Shown here piece after piece: positions 49,834 to 59,090 of a stretch of 64,000 bases of DNA (its first letter is position 1; the number at the start of each line of letters is the position of its first letter). Source of the DNA: Thermasporomyces sp036564245 (GTDB lineage Bacteria > Actinomycetota > Actinomycetes > Propionibacteriales > Actinopolymorphaceae); NCBI GenBank assembly GCA_036564245.1, contig DATCKU010000073.1, positions 186,001-250,000 on the forward strand, given 5' to 3'. The position numbers were made by a program, and so were the translations under genes. Under the pieces are notes generated by a model that was given only the letters and a program-made list of their open reading frames with translations, was not told where the DNA came from and ran no database searches.

Positions 49834-51339
49834 TCAGGTGGTGAGGCGCTCGAGGATGAGCTCGCGGACCCGGGCGGCGTCCGCCTTGCCCTTCATCTGC
49901 TTCATCACCGCGCCGATGAGCGCACCGGCGGCCGCCACCTTCCCGCCACGCACCTTCTCGGCGATGTCGGGATTGGCCGCGATCGCCTCGTCGACGGCCG
50001 CCCCGAGCGCCGCGTCGTCGCTGACCACCGCGAGGCCACGCTTCTCGACGACCTCCTCGGGCGTGCCTTCACCTGCCAGCACGCCGTCGATGACCTCGCG
50101 GGCCAGCTTGTCGTTGACCGTGCCGGCCTCGACCAGCTTCTGGACCTGCGCCACCTGCTCTGGCGTGATAGGCAGCGCGTCCAGCTCGACGTTCGACGCG
50201 TTCGCCCGCCGGGCAAGCTCACCCAGCCACCACTTGCGGGCAGCTGCAGGAGTCGCGCCTGCCTCGACCGTCGCCTCGACGAGGTGCAACGCGCCGGCGC
50301 CGATGATGTCGCGGAACTCCATCTCGGTGAAGCCCCAGGCCTCGAACAGGCGCTTGCGACGCACGTGTGGCGGCTCCGGCAGGGTCTTGCGCAGCTCCTC
50401 GACCCACTCCCGGGACGGCGCGATCGGCACCAGGTCAGGCTCGGGGAAGTAGCGGTAGTCCTCGGCCTGCTCCTTGCTCCGGCCAGACGTCGTGATGCCG
50501 GTGTCCTCGTGCCAGTGCCGGGTCTCCTGGACGACCCGGCCACCGGCGGCAAGAACCGCCGCCTGCCGGCAGATCTCGTACCGCAGAGCCCGCTCCACCG
50601 ACCGCAGCGAGTTGACGTTCTTGGTCTCCGTTCGCAGGCCGTACGCGGTTTCGCCCTTGGGCCGAAGCGACACGTTCGCATCACAGCGCAGCGAGCCTTG
50701 CTCCATGCGTACGTCCGAGACACCAAGCGCGCGCATCAGGTCACGCAGGTACGAGACGTACGCGCGGGCGACCTGCGGCGCGAGCTCACCCGTTCCCTCG
50801 ATCGGCTTGGTGACGATCTCGATCAGCGGAATGCCGGCCCGGTTGTAGTCGACGGTGGAGTAGTCAGCGCCGTGGATCCGGCCCGACCCGCCGACGTGGG
50901 TCGACTTGCCGGTGTCCTCCTCCATGTGGGCCCGCTCGATGCCGATCGTGAAGGTACGTCCCTCGACCTCCAGCTCGATCTGCCCGTTGTACGCGATCGG
51001 CTCGTCGTACTGGCTGATCTGGTAGTTCTTCGGCATGTCCGGATAGAAGTAGTTCTTCCGGGCGAAACGGCACCACGGGGCGATCTCGCACCCAAGGGCG
51101 AGCCCGATCCGGATCGCCGACTCGACGGCCTTGGCGTTGATGACCGGAAGCGAACCGGGCAGTCCGAGGCACACCGGGCAGACCTGGGTGTTGGGTGGCG
51201 CGCCGAAGGTGGTCGGGCAGCCACAGAACATCTTCGTGGCTGTGCTGAGCTCGACGTGGACCTCGAGGCCCAGCACGGGGTCGTACCGCTCGACGGCCTC
51301 GGCGTAGTCGAGCAGCTCCGGGGTGGTCGCGATCGTCAT
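49834..51339 (-). CDS. gatB: aspartyl/glutamyl-tRNA amidotransferase subunit B
   Basis: The tRNA-binding and kinase-like subunit of GatCAB, which converts Glu-tRNA(Gln) to Gln-tRNA(Gln), and often Asp-tRNA(Asn) to Asn-tRNA(Asn). The 501-residue protein has GLEVHVELSTATKMFCGC, CPVCLGLPGSLPVIN, MPKNYQISQYDEP and a C-terminal YqeY-like helical domain. It is separated from gatA-gatC by 2.5 kb. Confidence 0.97.
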   Translation of the reverse strand: MTIATTPELLDYAEAVERYDPVLGLEVHVELSTATKMFCGCPTTFGAPPNTQVCPVCLGLPGSLPVINAKAVESAIRIGLALGCEIAPWCRFARKNYFYPDMPKNYQISQYDEPIAYNGQIELEVEGRTFTIGIERAHMEEDTGKSTHVGGSGRIHGADYSTVDYNRAGIPLIEIVTKPIEGTGELAPQVARAYVSYLRDLMRALGVSDVRMEQGSLRCDANVSLRPKGETAYGLRTETKNVNSLRSVERALRYEICRQAAVLAAGGRVVQETRHWHEDTGITTSGRSKEQAEDYRYFPEPDLVPIAPSREWVEELRKTLPEPPHVRRKRLFEAWGFTEMEFRDIIGAGALHLVEATVEAGATPAAARKWWLGELARRANASNVELDALPITPEQVAQVQKLVEAGTVNDKLAREVIDGVLAGEGTPEEVVEKRGLAVVSDDAALGAAVDEAIAANPDIAEKVRGGKVAAAGALIGAVMKQMKGKADAARVRELILERLTT

Positions 51340-51512
51340 CGGCGTCCTTCACGTGAAGCACTTCGGGGTTGATCCGCAAGGTCAGCTTATCGAGCTCGTC
51401 AGCGATGATCGTGTCGCGTGCGCCGACCTGGGATCCCTCGTGATCCCTGACGTCCCTTCGAACATATGTCGGAAGTGATTGCTAGCGTGCGGATCGTCAT
51501 CGTTGACCATCC

Positions 51513-51740
51513 GTGACCGACATGTTCGAGACGTACGAACCCCGAGAAGAAGACTTGGGCAAGGAACCGCCACTCATGGCCTTGCGACGCATGGCCTATC
51601 GCCGAGCGTGCGTCGAGCGCGAGTTGGCTGAGGTCGTTGCCAGTGCCAGACGAAGCGGCATTTCGTGGGCGAAGATCGGCGAGCAGATTGGCACGTCTGG
51701 GGAGGCAGCCCGCCAGCGCTACGGCAACAAGGTCGCCTGA
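51513..51740 (+). CDS. small helix-turn-helix-like protein
   Basis: A 75-residue protein from a GTG start (ATG at 51522 is an alternative). The C-terminal half, SGISWAKIGEQIGTSGEAAR, has a sigma-region-4-like helix-turn-helix. The N-terminal half is acidic, then helical (LRRMAYRRACVERELAEVV). Similar short proteins are frequent in actinobacteria; the role is unknown. It is on the opposite strand from its gat and sigma neighbours. Confidence 0.6.
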   Translation: MTDMFETYEPREEDLGKEPPLMALRRMAYRRACVERELAEVVASARRSGISWAKIGEQIGTSGEAARQRYGNKVA

Positions 51741-51880
51741 CGCGGCTGGCAGGGTGCCTCGCCCGTGATCCGCGACGCGGACCCAGCCCCGATACCTGCC
51801 CGAAACTGGACCCAGCATGACAGGTCGATGGCCTGCCCGCCTCCTGAGCTTACGCGAATGCTGACAGTATGGCCAAGTAT

Positions 51881-53188
51881 TCACCACGCATAGGCGTAGG
51901 GCCGCGGGGCTTGATCCAGCCAGCGAAGCTCCCCTCGGTCATACCGCGCAACCGTCCAACGGCTCTGGAGCGGCGGGCCGGAATCGTAATCGGGCGCGAC
52001 CAGGGCATGGCGACGTGATGCGTCGAGAACGAAGCGATCGATGTGCTTGTTCTCGAGCCTGTCGTCCAAGACTGTGATCGTGCCATCGGCAAGGGACACC
52101 TTGACGAGCGCGTGGGTGGTGATCTCCTGAGAGCTCGATCCCTTGGACTCGACCTCGACAGCCTTGACGAACATCGCGAAGGCATGCCGTCCATCCGCCG
52201 TCACCGACGCGTAGCGCAGGCGGCCCTTTCCAAGGCCGGGAATCTCCACGACCTCGTCATCGGTGACGTGCTCGGACTCGTCGATGTCGTCCCTACGTGT
52301 GGTGTCGAGCATGCGGATCTCACCGGCGTGTCGGACGTACGAACTTGCAAGGTAGTTCCGCGAGTCCCAGACAAACACCAACCGTCTGCTGTCCGGCGCC
52401 CATGAAGGGCTCGAGATCTCTGCCTCCTCCGATACCCACGCTCGCTGCGCATCCGACTCCAGGTCGACGACCCGCAACTCACTGCGGTAGTACTCATCCG
52501 AGGCCCAACCCTCACGGGATTTGCATCCGCCGTCGTCTTCCCATGACCGGGTGACGAAGGCAAGACGTTCTCCATCGGGACTGACCGCGAGATCCTCGTA
52601 GCCAGCCCAGGCGTCGACGGTCCCAGGCACCGTTTCGACCTGCGCGGCTTCCCCGTTGGACCGCAGCACGACGCGCAGAATCCGTCCTTCACTCAGGCAG
52701 CCAGCACCGTTCCTTTCCAGCGTCGAGACATAGAACGTGCGCTGGTCGGGCGCCGCTGCCACCGACCAGAAGATTCCCTGGTCAGTCACCGCGTCGACGA
52801 AGGCGCCGGTCCGCGCATGACGTACGACCACGCGCTGGAGGCTGTTGGGATTGCCTTCCTCGGCGTCCTCGATGCTCAGGAAAAACTGCGGCGGATCGGC
52901 GGCGGGAATGGTGCTCGGTGAGGTAGCCCATCCCGATTCGTTGCCCGAGTCGCCACGCAGGAGCATGGTGGGCACGCCGACGACGAGCGTCAGCGCGGTC
53001 GCTGTCGCCACGGCAACGATCGGCCAGCGCCAGGTGGACATTCGGAATGGTCGCCTGGCGGGCTTTCTCGACCGCATTGTCGACGGCAGCCTGCCCTCAA
53101 CCAGCACTGGCGGGAGCGTGTCGGGTACGGTCCGGGCCGCGGAGCCGAGGGCATCGCGGAGCCGGTCTTCGATCGTGTCGGCCATCAT
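51881..53188 (-). CDS. membrane-anchored beta-propeller-like protein linked to the ECF sigma factor
   Basis: A 435-residue protein. Residues 1-50 are cytoplasmic and begin ADTIEDRLRDALGSAARTVP, like the short N-termini of SigE-family partner proteins. A single transmembrane span lies at about 52-78. The extracellular part has TolB/WD-like repeats (AVSPDGERLAFV, SPSWAPDSRRLVFV, SVTADGRHAFAM). The start overlaps the sigma gene by four bases (ATGA). It is likely an anti-sigma or sensor, though I see no classical zinc anti-sigma motif. Confidence 0.75.
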   Translation of the reverse strand: MMADTIEDRLRDALGSAARTVPDTLPPVLVEGRLPSTMRSRKPARRPFRMSTWRWPIVAVATATALTLVVGVPTMLLRGDSGNESGWATSPSTIPAADPPQFFLSIEDAEEGNPNSLQRVVVRHARTGAFVDAVTDQGIFWSVAAAPDQRTFYVSTLERNGAGCLSEGRILRVVLRSNGEAAQVETVPGTVDAWAGYEDLAVSPDGERLAFVTRSWEDDGGCKSREGWASDEYYRSELRVVDLESDAQRAWVSEEAEISSPSWAPDSRRLVFVWDSRNYLASSYVRHAGEIRMLDTTRRDDIDESEHVTDDEVVEIPGLGKGRLRYASVTADGRHAFAMFVKAVEVESKGSSSQEITTHALVKVSLADGTITVLDDRLENKHIDRFVLDASRRHALVAPDYDSGPPLQSRWTVARYDRGELRWLDQAPRPYAYAW

Positions 53189-53697
53189 CTGTCCTCCTTC
53201 AAGATTCGAGCGAGCGAAGCCAGCCCACGCGACGCCGCTGTGCGTACGGCACCCTCGCTGATCCCCAACGTCGTAGCGATTTCCGCATCCTTCAGGTCGA
53301 GATAGAACCGCAGTACGAGAACCTCGCGTCTGCGCGCCGGCAGCCGGGTCAACGCGCGCAGCACCTCACGACGGTCCTCGCTCAACACCGCCTCGTGCTC
53401 GGCTGACCACACCGGAGGATCGTGGAAATGCGTGTGCAGCAAGGCGACTCGACGCCGGCGCAGTATCGACCTGCTGCGATTGAGAACGGATGACCGCAGG
53501 TAGGTCAACGCCTGCGAAGGATCACGCAGCCGCTCCCAGTTGCGATACAGCCCAGCGAAGGCGTCTTGCACGGCGTCCTCTGCCGACGGACGATCGCCCA
53601 GCATCAGTAGGGCGAGCCGGACCAGCGCTACCCAGTGCTCCCGGCACAGGTCAGCAAGCGCGGCATCGCGGGAGGCCGGGGTCATCGTGTCAATCAC
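53185..53697 (-). CDS. SigE-family ECF RNA polymerase sigma factor
   Basis: A 170-residue ECF sigma factor. Region 2 is AEDAVQDAFAGLYRNWERLR and on to YLRSSVLNRSRSILRRRR. Region 4 is LPARRREVLVLRFYLDLKDA followed by the helix-turn-helix GISEGAVRTAASRGLASL. It belongs to the SigE family common in actinobacteria. It is translationally coupled to the membrane beta-propeller gene. A palindrome lies upstream. Confidence 0.92.
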   Translation of the reverse strand: MIDTMTPASRDAALADLCREHWVALVRLALLMLGDRPSAEDAVQDAFAGLYRNWERLRDPSQALTYLRSSVLNRSRSILRRRRVALLHTHFHDPPVWSAEHEAVLSEDRREVLRALTRLPARRREVLVLRFYLDLKDAEIATTLGISEGAVRTAASRGLASLARILKEDR

Positions 53698-53731
53698 ACC
53701 AAGGAGACGCGGTCCACCGCGATTTGTTACA

Positions 53732-53746
53732 CCTCACATCGTGAGG
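53732..53746. promoter_or_regulatory. palindrome upstream of the sigma factor gene
   Basis: CCTCACATCGTGAGG, a perfect 6+3+6 inverted repeat, lies 35-50 bases before the sigma gene. It may be an operator. Confidence 0.4.
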
Positions 53747-53836
53747 CGCATTGCCCCTTTGCCCCGTGCCGGCCTGGTCATGGGATGGCCACGGGAGTCG
53801 CCCGGCGCAGCACATATCCCTTTCGAGACCCGCGGG

Positions 53837-55345
53837 TTACAGCACAGGAGCTTCGTCGAGCAACGGATGACCCCACCGGTCGAGGTACGCGGCCTCGATC
53901 GCCGCACCGACCCGGTACAACCGGTCGTCGGCCAGCACCGGCGCCACGACCTGAAACCCGACCGGCAGGCCGTCCTCGGGCGCAAGGCCGCACGGGAACG
54001 ACGCCGATGCGTTGCCGGCGAGGTTCGACGGGATCGTGCACAGGTCGGCCTTGTACATCGCCAGCGGATCGTCCACTCGCTCGCCGATCCGGAACGCCGT
54101 GGTCGGCGTCGTCGGCGACACCAGGACGTCGACGCGCTCGAACGCGGCCTCGAAGTCGCGCGCGATGAGCGTCCGCACCTTCTGCGCCTGCCCGTAGTAC
54201 GCCTCGTAGTAACCGCTGGACAAGGCGTACGTCCCGATGATGATCCGACGCTTGGTCTCCGCACCGAAGCCCGCCTCGCGGGTCATCGCCATGACCTCCT
54301 CGGCGCTGTGCGTGCCGTCGTCGCCCACACGCAGGCCATAACGCATCGCGTCGAAGCGGGCCAGGTTGCTGGAGCATTCGCTGGGCAGGATGAGGTAGTA
54401 CGCCGGCAGGGCGTAGCGGAAGTGCGGGCAGGAGACCTCCACGATCTCCGCACCGAGCTCGGCCAGAAGGTCCACGGTCTCGCGGAACCGCTGCTCCACG
54501 CCGGGCTGGTAGCCCTCGCCGCCGAGCTCCTTCACCACCCCGACGCGCAACCCTCGCACGTCGGCCTCGCGGGCCGCCGCCACGACCGGTGGCACCGGCT
54601 GGTCGATCGAGGTGGAGTCCTTCGGGTCGTGTCCCGCGATCACCTCATGCAGCAGTGCCGCGTCGAGCACGGTCCGCGCGCACGGGCCCGGTTGATCGAG
54701 GCTCGACGCCAAGGCGACCAGCCCGTACCGGGAGGTACCGCCGTACGTCGGCTTCACCCCCACGGTGCCCGTCACCGCCGCCGGCTGCCGGATCGATCCA
54801 CCGGTGTCGCTCCCGATGGCGAGCGGCGCCTCGTATGCCGCGAGCGACGCCGCCGAGCCGCCGCCGGAGCCACCGGGGATCCGGTCGGTGTCCCAGGGAT
54901 TGCGGGTGGGCCCGAAGGCCGAGTTCTCCGTGGAGGACCCCATGGCGAACTCGTCCATGTTGGTCTTGCCGAGGATCACGAGATCGGCCTGGCGCAGCCG
55001 CGTCACCACGGTCGAGTCGTACGGCGGACGCCAGCCTTCGAGGATCTTCGACCCGCAGGTGGTGGGGACGCCCTTCATCGTGAAGACGTCCTTCAACGCG
55101 AGCGGCACGCCCGCCAACGGGCCGAGTGCCTCTCCCGCCGCGCGCTTGGCGTCCACGGCGCGCGCCGCCGCCAACGCCCCCTCGGTGTCGAGGTGCAGGA
55201 ACGCATGAATCCGGTCGTCGACCTTGGTGATCCGGTCGAAGTGCGCCTGGGCGACCTCGACGGCTGACACCTCGCCGGCCTGGATCAACCGTGCCAGGCT
55301 GGTCGCGCTGAGGCGGGTCAGGTCGGTCGCCTCGCTCCCCGTCAT
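53837..55345 (-). CDS. gatA: aspartyl/glutamyl-tRNA amidotransferase subunit A
   Basis: The amidase subunit that releases ammonia from glutamine. The 502-residue protein has the amidase Ser-cisSer-Lys triad: lysine in VPLALKDVFTMKG and serines in PGGSGGGSAASLA and SDTGGSIRQPAA. It follows gatC by two bases. gatB is displaced by the sigma module. Confidence 0.97.
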   Translation of the reverse strand: MTGSEATDLTRLSATSLARLIQAGEVSAVEVAQAHFDRITKVDDRIHAFLHLDTEGALAAARAVDAKRAAGEALGPLAGVPLALKDVFTMKGVPTTCGSKILEGWRPPYDSTVVTRLRQADLVILGKTNMDEFAMGSSTENSAFGPTRNPWDTDRIPGGSGGGSAASLAAYEAPLAIGSDTGGSIRQPAAVTGTVGVKPTYGGTSRYGLVALASSLDQPGPCARTVLDAALLHEVIAGHDPKDSTSIDQPVPPVVAAAREADVRGLRVGVVKELGGEGYQPGVEQRFRETVDLLAELGAEIVEVSCPHFRYALPAYYLILPSECSSNLARFDAMRYGLRVGDDGTHSAEEVMAMTREAGFGAETKRRIIIGTYALSSGYYEAYYGQAQKVRTLIARDFEAAFERVDVLVSPTTPTTAFRIGERVDDPLAMYKADLCTIPSNLAGNASASFPCGLAPEDGLPVGFQVVAPVLADDRLYRVGAAIEAAYLDRWGHPLLDEAPVL

Positions 55346-55347
55346 GC

Positions 55348-55665
55348 TCAGGCCTCCTCATCCAAGATCCGAGGTACCCGGAACCGCTGCGCCTCCACTG
55401 CCGGCTCGCCGTCGACCACGGGGGCGCCAGCCAGAGCCTCGTCGACCGGCAGACCCGGGACAGGTTCGTCGGGCCGGAACACGTTGGTGAGGGCAAGCGC
55501 GTGCGACGTGGGCGGAATGTCGTCGGCGGCGACCTTGCTGACCTCGGCGACCGCCTGCAGGATGACGTCGAGCTGCGGCGCTAGATGATCGAGTTCGGCG
55601 TCGGTGAGGTCGATCCGGGCAAGGCGCGCCAGATGCGCAACCTCTTCTCGGGTGATCGCAGGCAC
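55348..55665 (-). CDS. gatC: aspartyl/glutamyl-tRNA amidotransferase subunit C
   Basis: A 105-residue linker subunit that wraps around GatA and GatB. It reads MPAITREEVAHLARLARIDL and ends in the hydrophobic/acidic tail FRVPRILDEEA. It is two bases upstream of gatA. Confidence 0.95.
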   Translation of the reverse strand: MPAITREEVAHLARLARIDLTDAELDHLAPQLDVILQAVAEVSKVAADDIPPTSHALALTNVFRPDEPVPGLPVDEALAGAPVVDGEPAVEAQRFRVPRILDEEA

Positions 55666-55864
55666 GGTAGCTGATCCTTAGTGCGTGCACGGTTCGAAGG
55701 TTTCGGGCGCAGCCATCCTAAGAGGTCCGGGGGATGGCACCTCGCCTGACTCGTCACTCGGCAACCTCAGCACCCCACGGCTTGGCATGGCGCGGGATCT
55801 TCCGGGGAAGTCTTCTCGCGAGGGCACCACGCCCGCACGGAGCGCAGACGGAAAGGCCTCACCG

Positions 55865-56128
55865 ATGGACGACCTTGAACGTGACTTCGCGGCGGCACAG
55901 GCCAGGGTGAAGGCGCAGGCCAAGGACCCTGGTACCGAGGCGAAGCTGCGTCTCTACGCGCTCTACAAGCAGGCCACGGTCGGCGACGTCCAGGGCAAGC
56001 GCCCGGGATTCACCGATCCGGTCGGGCGTGCGAAGTACGACTCGTGGGCGTCGGTCAGCGGTATGTCTCGGGACGCGGCGAAGCTCGCATATATCGAGAT
56101 GGCCGCCACCCTCCCGGAGACGACGTAG
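55865..56128 (+). CDS. acyl-CoA-binding protein
   Basis: An 87-residue ACBP starting MDDLERDFAAAQARVKAQAK with GGAAAGG upstream. The four-helix signature LRLYALYKQATVGDVQGKRP and YDSWASVSGMSRDAAKLAYI is clear. It binds long-chain acyl-CoA in the cytosol. It is divergent from gatC across 199 bases. Confidence 0.92.
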   Translation: MDDLERDFAAAQARVKAQAKDPGTEAKLRLYALYKQATVGDVQGKRPGFTDPVGRAKYDSWASVSGMSRDAAKLAYIEMAATLPETT

Positions 56129-56186
56129 ATCCCGTTTCCATGAAACGTGACTATCGCCCGGCGATCGGCCGCGCGACAATCGGGGT

Positions 56187-56846
56187 GTGTACCTGCTGCG
56201 AGTTGTCCTCCCGGACGAGCCGGGCGCACTCGGCGCCGTGGCGACCGCTCTGGGCAAGGTCGGCGGCGACATCGTCGCGGTCGACGTGCTGGGTCGTGAA
56301 CCCGACGGAACGGCCGTCGACGACTTCGTGGTCGAGCTCCCCCTCGGCGGCCGAGCTGACACGCTCGTGACGGCCTGCCAGTCTGTGCCGGGCGTTCGGG
56401 TCGAGTGGTTGTCGCGGTACGCCGCCGGCGGGAACCTGCGACACGACCTCGAGGCAATCGAGGCGATGACCGAGAACCCCGCCGAGGCCGAGCGTCTGCT
56501 GGTCGACATGGCGCCCGTGGTGTTCCGCGCCGACTGGGCCTTCATCGGCTGCGGTGGCGGGCCGGATTCCCACATACCGTACGCGACGCCTACGGCTCCT
56601 GACCTGCCCGGACCACTGTTCTGGCTGCCGCTTCACGCACCACGGCGGCTCGAGCCACCGACGGACTGGACCGAGGACGGCTGGAACGACATCGCCGCAG
56701 CGGCCGTACCGCTGGGCGACCCGTGTCGAAGCCTCGTCGTCGGACGGCACGGCGGTCCCGACATCCTGGACTCCGAGCTCGCCCGACTCGGCTACCTCGC
56801 CCAGCTCGCGCAAACCATCGCAGGACTTGCTTCAGACGACGCCTGA
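56187..56846 (+). CDS. ACT domain-containing protein
   Basis: A 219-residue protein. The N-terminal ACT domain (MYLLRVVLPDEPGALGAVAT) is complete, and a C-terminal GAF-like region follows (VVFRADWAFIG and GDPCRSLVVGRHGG). It probably senses an amino acid; the target is unknown. A GACAAT -10-like element (56175-56180) lies seven bases before the GTG, so the message appears leaderless. CGTTTCCATGAAACG, a palindrome, lies further upstream. Confidence 0.8.
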   Translation: MYLLRVVLPDEPGALGAVATALGKVGGDIVAVDVLGREPDGTAVDDFVVELPLGGRADTLVTACQSVPGVRVEWLSRYAAGGNLRHDLEAIEAMTENPAEAERLLVDMAPVVFRADWAFIGCGGGPDSHIPYATPTAPDLPGPLFWLPLHAPRRLEPPTDWTEDGWNDIAAAAVPLGDPCRSLVVGRHGGPDILDSELARLGYLAQLAQTIAGLASDDA

Positions 56847-56904
56847 GCAATGCCCGCGTGCGAAGGCGTTCCCGCGCCTTGCCACACACGCGGAACGACG
56901 ACAG

Positions 56905-57834
56905 TCATCCCGCCGGCTCGAAGCGGTAATGCGTCACGTCGCACACCGGACGGTATCCCACGGCAGCATAGATCTTGTTCGACGTGGGATTCGCGAGATC
57001 GGTGTGCAGACAACAGGTTTCGGCTCCCTCGTCCAGCGCGCGTTGGCTCACCGCGGCGACAAGGGCGCTCGCGTAACCGCGACCACGGCGTTCTGGCGGT
57101 GTGTAGACCGGTCCGATGCGCACCGCACCCGCGACGCAGTCAGACCTGCGGACGAAGGAGACCGGCTCCCCGTGCTCCCACAGGTAGGTACGCTTCTCCG
57201 CTATCCGCATGGCGGCGTCCGCTTGCTGTGCAGCAGCTTCGTCAGCCGTCGCCTTTTCTTGTTCCTCGGCGGCGACCTTTGGTGCCATGCCTTCCTCGGC
57301 TTCACGAATGAACGCCCGGGTCCACCTGGCCAGCAGGTCGACGTCGTCCATCGTGGCGAGTCTCATGGCGCCAGCCACGGGTGCGGGCGGCCGCACGGAA
57401 TCCAGCCGGTGGATGCGTCCCTGCATCTTCATTGCGGCGACCTGGCCGGTCTGTCGCGACCATTCGTCGGCGAAGCCCTTCGCCGAGTCGGCAGCGCCCC
57501 ATACTCCGACCGCGTCGCGACAGGTTTCGCGCAAGGCGGCGACCGTTGGTGCGATGGCAGCGGCCGGCAGCGCCGTGATCGCGATTGCGTGAGGTGGCGT
57601 GCGCATCGCGGCACCGACCAAGGAGCCCGTGTCGTCCAGCACGCAAAGGAACGTCGGCGGCGCCGAATCGGTCACCTCACCCCTCCGCCGTACGAGCACG
57701 TTGGTGATGATCACGCTGTTCACCACGGGATCGGCGCAGAGAAAATCTCCTGCGACATCCCAGAACTCGCCGGCATCGGATGTCGTCTCACAGCGCATGC
57801 CACCGAGCATGACGCAGGCCGGGCACCCGATCAA
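56905..57834 (-). CDS. GNAT-family N-acetyltransferase
   Basis: A 309-residue protein with a C-terminal GNAT domain: IGPVYTPPERRGRGYASALV is the acetyl-CoA P-loop and CCLHTDLANPTSNKIYAAVG follows. The N-terminal half looks like a second, degenerate GNAT fold. The substrate is unknown. ATG at residue 13 may be the true start. It is convergent with the ACT gene. Confidence 0.87.
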   Translation of the reverse strand: MIGCPACVMLGGMRCETTSDAGEFWDVAGDFLCADPVVNSVIITNVLVRRRGEVTDSAPPTFLCVLDDTGSLVGAAMRTPPHAIAITALPAAAIAPTVAALRETCRDAVGVWGAADSAKGFADEWSRQTGQVAAMKMQGRIHRLDSVRPPAPVAGAMRLATMDDVDLLARWTRAFIREAEEGMAPKVAAEEQEKATADEAAAQQADAAMRIAEKRTYLWEHGEPVSFVRRSDCVAGAVRIGPVYTPPERRGRGYASALVAAVSQRALDEGAETCCLHTDLANPTSNKIYAAVGYRPVCDVTHYRFEPAG

Positions 57835-57880
57835 CTCGTTTCGTTCGCCGTCGAACGTCGAGCGAGCTCGGCAAGCCGTC

Positions 57881-59065
57881 CTACGCGGTCGCTTCCACCG
57901 GCGTCAAGCTCAGGTTGCGCCCACTCTGCGGATCGAACAGGTGCATCCGGGACGTGTCGACCCAGAATTCCGCGGTCTCACCTTCGCGGACCCGGCTCGC
58001 CGGATCGAGCGAGATGATGATCTGGGGTCGTACGGCCTCCATGTCGAGCTCCTTGGCGAGAGCATCGATCTGAGCCCGAATGTCTGCAGGCGATTCGTAC
58101 GGAACGTACGCGTACTGCTCGTTGCCCAGCCACTCGGTGACGTCCACGGTCGCCCGGAAGACCTGCCCTTTCTCGCGCTTGCTCGCCTCGACGAACGCCG
58201 CGTCGTTGAAGTGGCCGGGCCGGATGCCGGCGACGAGCAGCTTGCCGTCGACCTCCGCCGCGGGAACGTTGGCCGGCAGCGGCACCGTGCAGATCGGCAG
58301 CTCGACGCGGTTGCCGCTCACCTTGGCAGGGAGGAAGTTCATCGGGGGTGCGCCGATGAAGCCGGCGACGAAGAGGTTGACCGGCTGCTCGTAGAGCTCG
58401 CGTGGGGTGGCGCACTGCTGCAGCACGCCCTTGCGCAGCACGGCAACCCGGTCGCCCAAGGTCATCGCCTCGGTCTGGTCGTGGGTGACGTAGACCGTGG
58501 TGATCCCGAGCCTGCGCTGCAGACGTGAGATCTCGGTGCGCATCTGGCCGCGAAGCTTGGCGTCCAGGTTGGACAACGGCTCGTCGAAGAGGAACGCCTG
58601 GGCATCGCGGACGATCGCGCGTCCCATCGCCACCCGCTGCCGCTGTCCACCGGACAGCTGGGCGGGCTTGCGCTGCAGGTGCTCTTTCAGCTCCAGCAGC
58701 TCCGCCGCCTCCTCGACCTTGCGGCGTACCTCCTCATCGGGCTTCTTGGCCAGCCGGAGCGGGAAGGCGATGTTCTCGTACACCGTGAGGTGCGGGTAGA
58801 GCGCGTAGTTCTGGAACACCATCGCGAGATTGCGCTCTCGCGGAGCCTTCTCGTTGACCCGCTCGCCACCGATCCGCAGCTCGCCGGAGGTGATGTCCTC
58901 GAGCCCGACGATCATCCGCAACAGGGTGGACTTCCCACACCCCGACGGGCCCACGAGGATCATGAACTCCCCGTCGGCGATGTCAAGGCTCACATCGTTG
59001 ACGGCCGGGTAGCCGTCGCCGTAACGCTTGACGATGTTTCTCAACTCAATCGCTGCCATGATCAA
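57881..59065 (-). CDS. sugar ABC transporter ATP-binding protein (SugC/MsmK-like)
   Basis: A 394-residue MalK-type ATPase. Walker A GPSGCGKST, signature LSGGQRQRVAMGRA, Walker B AFLFDEPLSNLD and a C-terminal TOBE regulatory domain are present. It closes the operon with two permeases and a binding protein. The second ATG (residue 4) is the likely start. Confidence 0.94.
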   Translation of the reverse strand: MIMAAIELRNIVKRYGDGYPAVNDVSLDIADGEFMILVGPSGCGKSTLLRMIVGLEDITSGELRIGGERVNEKAPRERNLAMVFQNYALYPHLTVYENIAFPLRLAKKPDEEVRRKVEEAAELLELKEHLQRKPAQLSGGQRQRVAMGRAIVRDAQAFLFDEPLSNLDAKLRGQMRTEISRLQRRLGITTVYVTHDQTEAMTLGDRVAVLRKGVLQQCATPRELYEQPVNLFVAGFIGAPPMNFLPAKVSGNRVELPICTVPLPANVPAAEVDGKLLVAGIRPGHFNDAAFVEASKREKGQVFRATVDVTEWLGNEQYAYVPYESPADIRAQIDALAKELDMEAVRPQIIISLDPASRVREGETAEFWVDTSRMHLFDPQSGRNLSLTPVEATA

Positions 59066-59090
59066 AACCCTTCGACCAAGCGGTGGCCGG

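Noticed and set aside
56133..56147. CGTTTCCATGAAACG resembles a ParB parS site
   Set aside because: parS has GTTTC and GAAAC around a four-base centre (CACGTG core). Here the centre is three bases and the core differs, so it is not a parS match.
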